From assembly GCA_030592205.1 (NCBI GenBank), contig JAUVKA010000164.1:1-8167 (forward strand): 8,167 nucleotides of DNA, in the 5' to 3' direction. A program made the position numbers and the translations under genes. The first letter of the stretch is position 1; every line of letters starts with the position of its first letter. Positions 6,743 through 8,167 of the stretch are shown piece after piece. This DNA comes from Bacteroidota bacterium. Lineage in GTDB: Bacteria > Bacteroidota > Bacteroidia > Bacteroidales > UBA12481. Below the pieces are notes generated by a model that saw only the letters and a list, made by a program, of their open reading frames with translations, was not told the origin of the DNA and did no database searches.

Positions 6743-7402
6743 ATGATGATCCATAATCTTAGCGACCAAAATTCCCTGCTGAATGCTTATATTACAGAAA
6801 TCAGAGATAAAGAGATTCAGACTGATCCCATGCGATTCAGACGAAACCTGGAACGCTGCGGTGAGATCTTTGCTTATGAGATCAGTAAAACTCTGTCATA
6901 TAAAACTCAGGAAGTCAAAACACCCCTTGGAATAGCAGAAGTACCTGATATTACCGACAATCTGGTTCTGGCTACTATTTTACGAGCAGGCCTCCCAATC
7001 CACCAAGGGTTCCTGAACTTTTTCGACAAGGCAGAAAACGCATTCATTTCGGCTTACCGGGTTTATGAAAAAGACGGCACTTTCAATATACGTTTCGAGC
7101 ATATCTCTGGTCCGAATACTAAAGGTAAAGTAGTCATCATTTCCGATCCAATGCTTGCCACTGGAGCTTCTACTGTTTTAGCTTACAAGGCTTTACGAGA
7201 TAAAGGGATTCCAAGCCACACTCATATCGTTTCAGTTATAGCCAGTAAGGAGGGAATTGAGTATGTAAGACAGAATCTACCGATGACAAAAACCTCTATT
7301 TGGGTAGGTGCTATCGATGATGAACTTACTTCAAAAGCCTATATCGTTCCCGGTCTAGGTGATGCTGGTGATTTGGCCTATGGGAGCAAGGGAAGAGAAT
7401 AA
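6743..7402 (+). CDS. upp: Uracil phosphoribosyltransferase
   Basis: The 219-residue enzyme joins uracil and PRPP to make UMP and pyrophosphate in the pyrimidine salvage route, in the cytosol. The PRPP-binding loop is clear: VVIISDPMLATGAST (130-144, with Asp135 and the ATG of the loop). Other family marks are TILRAGLP (78-85), which includes the PRPP/phosphate-contacting Arg81, and the uracil-recognition C-terminus AYIVPGLGDAGDLAYG (199-214 region). Length fits the family (about 208-220). Two ATG codons lie back to back at 6743 and 6746; either could start, changing the protein by one residue. No Shine-Dalgarno sequence is present. The last 25 bp overlap the end of folK on the other strand. 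Its immediate neighbours are not pyrimidine genes. Confidence 0.96.
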   Translation: MMIHNLSDQNSLLNAYITEIRDKEIQTDPMRFRRNLERCGEIFAYEISKTLSYKTQEVKTPLGIAEVPDITDNLVLATILRAGLPIHQGFLNFFDKAENAFISAYRVYEKDGTFNIRFEHISGPNTKGKVVIISDPMLATGASTVLAYKALRDKGIPSHTHIVSVIASKEGIEYVRQNLPMTKTSIWVGAIDDELTSKAYIVPGLGDAGDLAYGSKGRE

Positions 7403-7887
7403 CTCCCTTTGAACCACTTTGTTTTAGAATCATCTTCACAAGACTCCAACAATTCCTGTACCGTTAATCCCAAGACGGGATGAACATGTTTTGGACGTAT
7501 GGAGTTCAATGGTTTCAAAATGAATAAGCGTTCATGCAATCGGGGATGAGGAATGATCAATCCCTCCTCTGATAACACAATATCGTCATAAAAAAGAATA
7601 TCGATATCCATTATGCGATCACTGTAGGTTTTTGTCCTGTGCCTTCCCAGAAAAGCCTCAATATCCAGACAAACCCTCAGAAGTTGAGCAGGCTTAGCTT
7701 CTGTTTCCACCACCAAAATCTGATTAAGGAACCAATTGTCTGATTGGAATCCCCATGGCTCCGATTCAATAATAGGGGAGTAATAAGTTATACTCCCCAG
7801 TCTATCAAAAAGAAGTCCACCTACCAGCATGAGGTTTGTTAACCTATCACCAGAATTTCCGCCTATCCCTAAAATTACCTCAGCCAT
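7378..7887 (-). CDS. folK: 2-amino-4-hydroxy-6-hydroxymethyldihydropteridine diphosphokinase (HPPK)
   Basis: The 169-residue protein starts MAEVILGIGGNSGDR, the usual HPPK N-terminus (LGIGGNxGD). It continues with SPIIESEPWGF (37-47) and NWFLNQ (51-56), and has the signature RTKTYSDRIMDIDILFYDD (84-102), where Asp94 and Asp96 correspond to the two Mg-binding aspartates of the family and Arg91 to a pyrophosphate-contact residue. HPRLHERLFILKPL (114-127) completes the core. The enzyme moves pyrophosphate from ATP to 6-hydroxymethyl-7,8-dihydropterin in folate synthesis. It is a stand-alone HPPK, not fused to FolB or FolP. Its stop codon (7378-7380) lies inside the end of upp, and its start faces sppA across a 77-bp spacer. 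Confidence 0.96.
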   Translation of the reverse strand: MAEVILGIGGNSGDRLTNLMLVGGLLFDRLGSITYYSPIIESEPWGFQSDNWFLNQILVVETEAKPAQLLRVCLDIEAFLGRHRTKTYSDRIMDIDILFYDDIVLSEEGLIIPHPRLHERLFILKPLNSIRPKHVHPVLGLTVQELLESCEDDSKTKWFKGSYSLPLLP

Positions 7888-7964
7888 AAAATTTTCAACA
7901 AAATCAATAAATGCCTAATAAAGCCCTATTTTTACAAGAGTTAAATTTAATAAATTTTATATTG
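7888..7964. promoter_or_regulatory. Divergent spacer between folK and sppA
   Basis: This 77-bp AT-rich spacer must contain the start signals of both folK (minus) and sppA (plus). Several TA-rich stretches such as TAAATTTA (7942-7949) and TAAATTTT (7951-7958) resemble the -7 element on the plus strand, but none has a TTG at the expected distance, so I do not assign a definite promoter on either side. Confidence 0.4.
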
Positions 7965-8167
7965 ATGAAAAACTTTTTTAAATACACATTTGCCAGTTTT
8001 ATTGGCGTTTTCCTGGCGCTAATTGCACTTATACTTATAGGGGTTGGTATTGTATCTGCCTTAATGTCAACCACTCCCGAAGAGGTAAAAATCAAACCCA
8101 ATACTATACTTCAGCTGGATTTGAAAACATCAATTACCGACAGGACAATTAAAAGTCCTTTCGAGAA
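7965..8167 (+). CDS. sppA: Signal peptide peptidase SppA, N-terminal fragment cut by window edge
   Basis: Sixty-seven codons are present from ATG 7965 to the end of the window. The sequence starts MKNFFKYTFASFIGVFLALI, continues as one hydrophobic membrane segment (about residues 8-33), and then has a polar stretch with KPNTILQLDLKTSITDR (44-60). This order, a short basic start, one transmembrane helix, then V-x-x-N-[ST]-[IV]-L-x-L-[DK]-L, is that of Bacteroidota SppA (67K type, about 590 residues), a membrane-anchored serine protease that degrades cleaved signal peptides. The Ser/Lys catalytic dyad lies outside the window, so activity cannot be judged. A membrane-anchored protein of another family with a similar N-terminus is possible but less likely. 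Confidence 0.8.
   Translation, partial: MKNFFKYTFASFIGVFLALIALILIGVGIVSALMSTTPEEVKIKPNTILQLDLKTSITDRTIKSPFE

Noticed and set aside
7388..7409. Inverted repeat AAGGGA/TCCCTT as a bidirectional terminator for upp and folK
   Set aside because: The stem is only 6 bp with a 10-base loop and neither strand has a proper T-run after it.
7904..8101. A 65-codon minus-strand frame
   Set aside because: It is antisense to the sppA N-terminus and has no family features, while the plus strand shows a clear membrane anchor and SppA-like sequence.

Overview
The window looks like chromosomal DNA from a member of the Bacteroidota, probably the Bacteroidales/Marinilabiliales side of the phylum. The signs are: start codons in AT-rich leaders with no clear Shine-Dalgarno sequence; a textbook Bacteroidota promoter (TTG-N19-TAnnTTTG) in front of a tRNA-Glu gene; a tRNA-Glu/rpsT/radC gene order; and a pair of genes (a DUF7033-type deacetylase-like protein and a FemAB/GNAT-like acyltransferase) whose protein types I know mainly from this phylum. 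The lineage is inferred from gene content and was not checked by a search.

Layout. Positions 1-3035 (minus strand) are one very large gene that runs off the left edge. It encodes two tandem BadF/BadG/HgdC-type ATPase (2-hydroxyacyl-CoA dehydratase activase) modules, a Cys cluster, a DUF2229 domain and the start of a further dehydratase-like region. Positions 3036-3258 are a divergent intergenic region with a four-copy 8-bp tandem repeat that forms a canonical G-quadruplex motif on the minus strand, a two-copy 11-bp repeat, and the tRNA promoter. Positions 3259-3660 hold tRNA-Glu(UUC), rpsT and a strong intrinsic terminator. Then come radC (3716-4411), the DUF7033-like gene (4469-5779), the acyltransferase-like gene 4 bp behind it (5784-6698), and upp (6743-7402), all on the plus strand. 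folK (7378-7887, minus) converges on upp with a 25-bp overlap of coding ends. A 77-bp divergent spacer leads to the N-terminus of sppA (7965 to the right edge, plus).

How the genes work together. Most are housekeeping: translation (tRNA-Glu, S20), pyrimidine salvage (upp), folate synthesis (folK) and membrane proteolysis (sppA). The two less ordinary parts are the giant activase fusion, which implies radical (ketyl) dehydration chemistry or a related ATP-driven reduction, and the deacetylase-like/acyltransferase-like pair, which suggests modification of a cell-surface or cell-wall polymer. No mobile element, CRISPR array, rRNA or phage gene is seen. I find no clear evidence for a wholly new defence or mobile system here.
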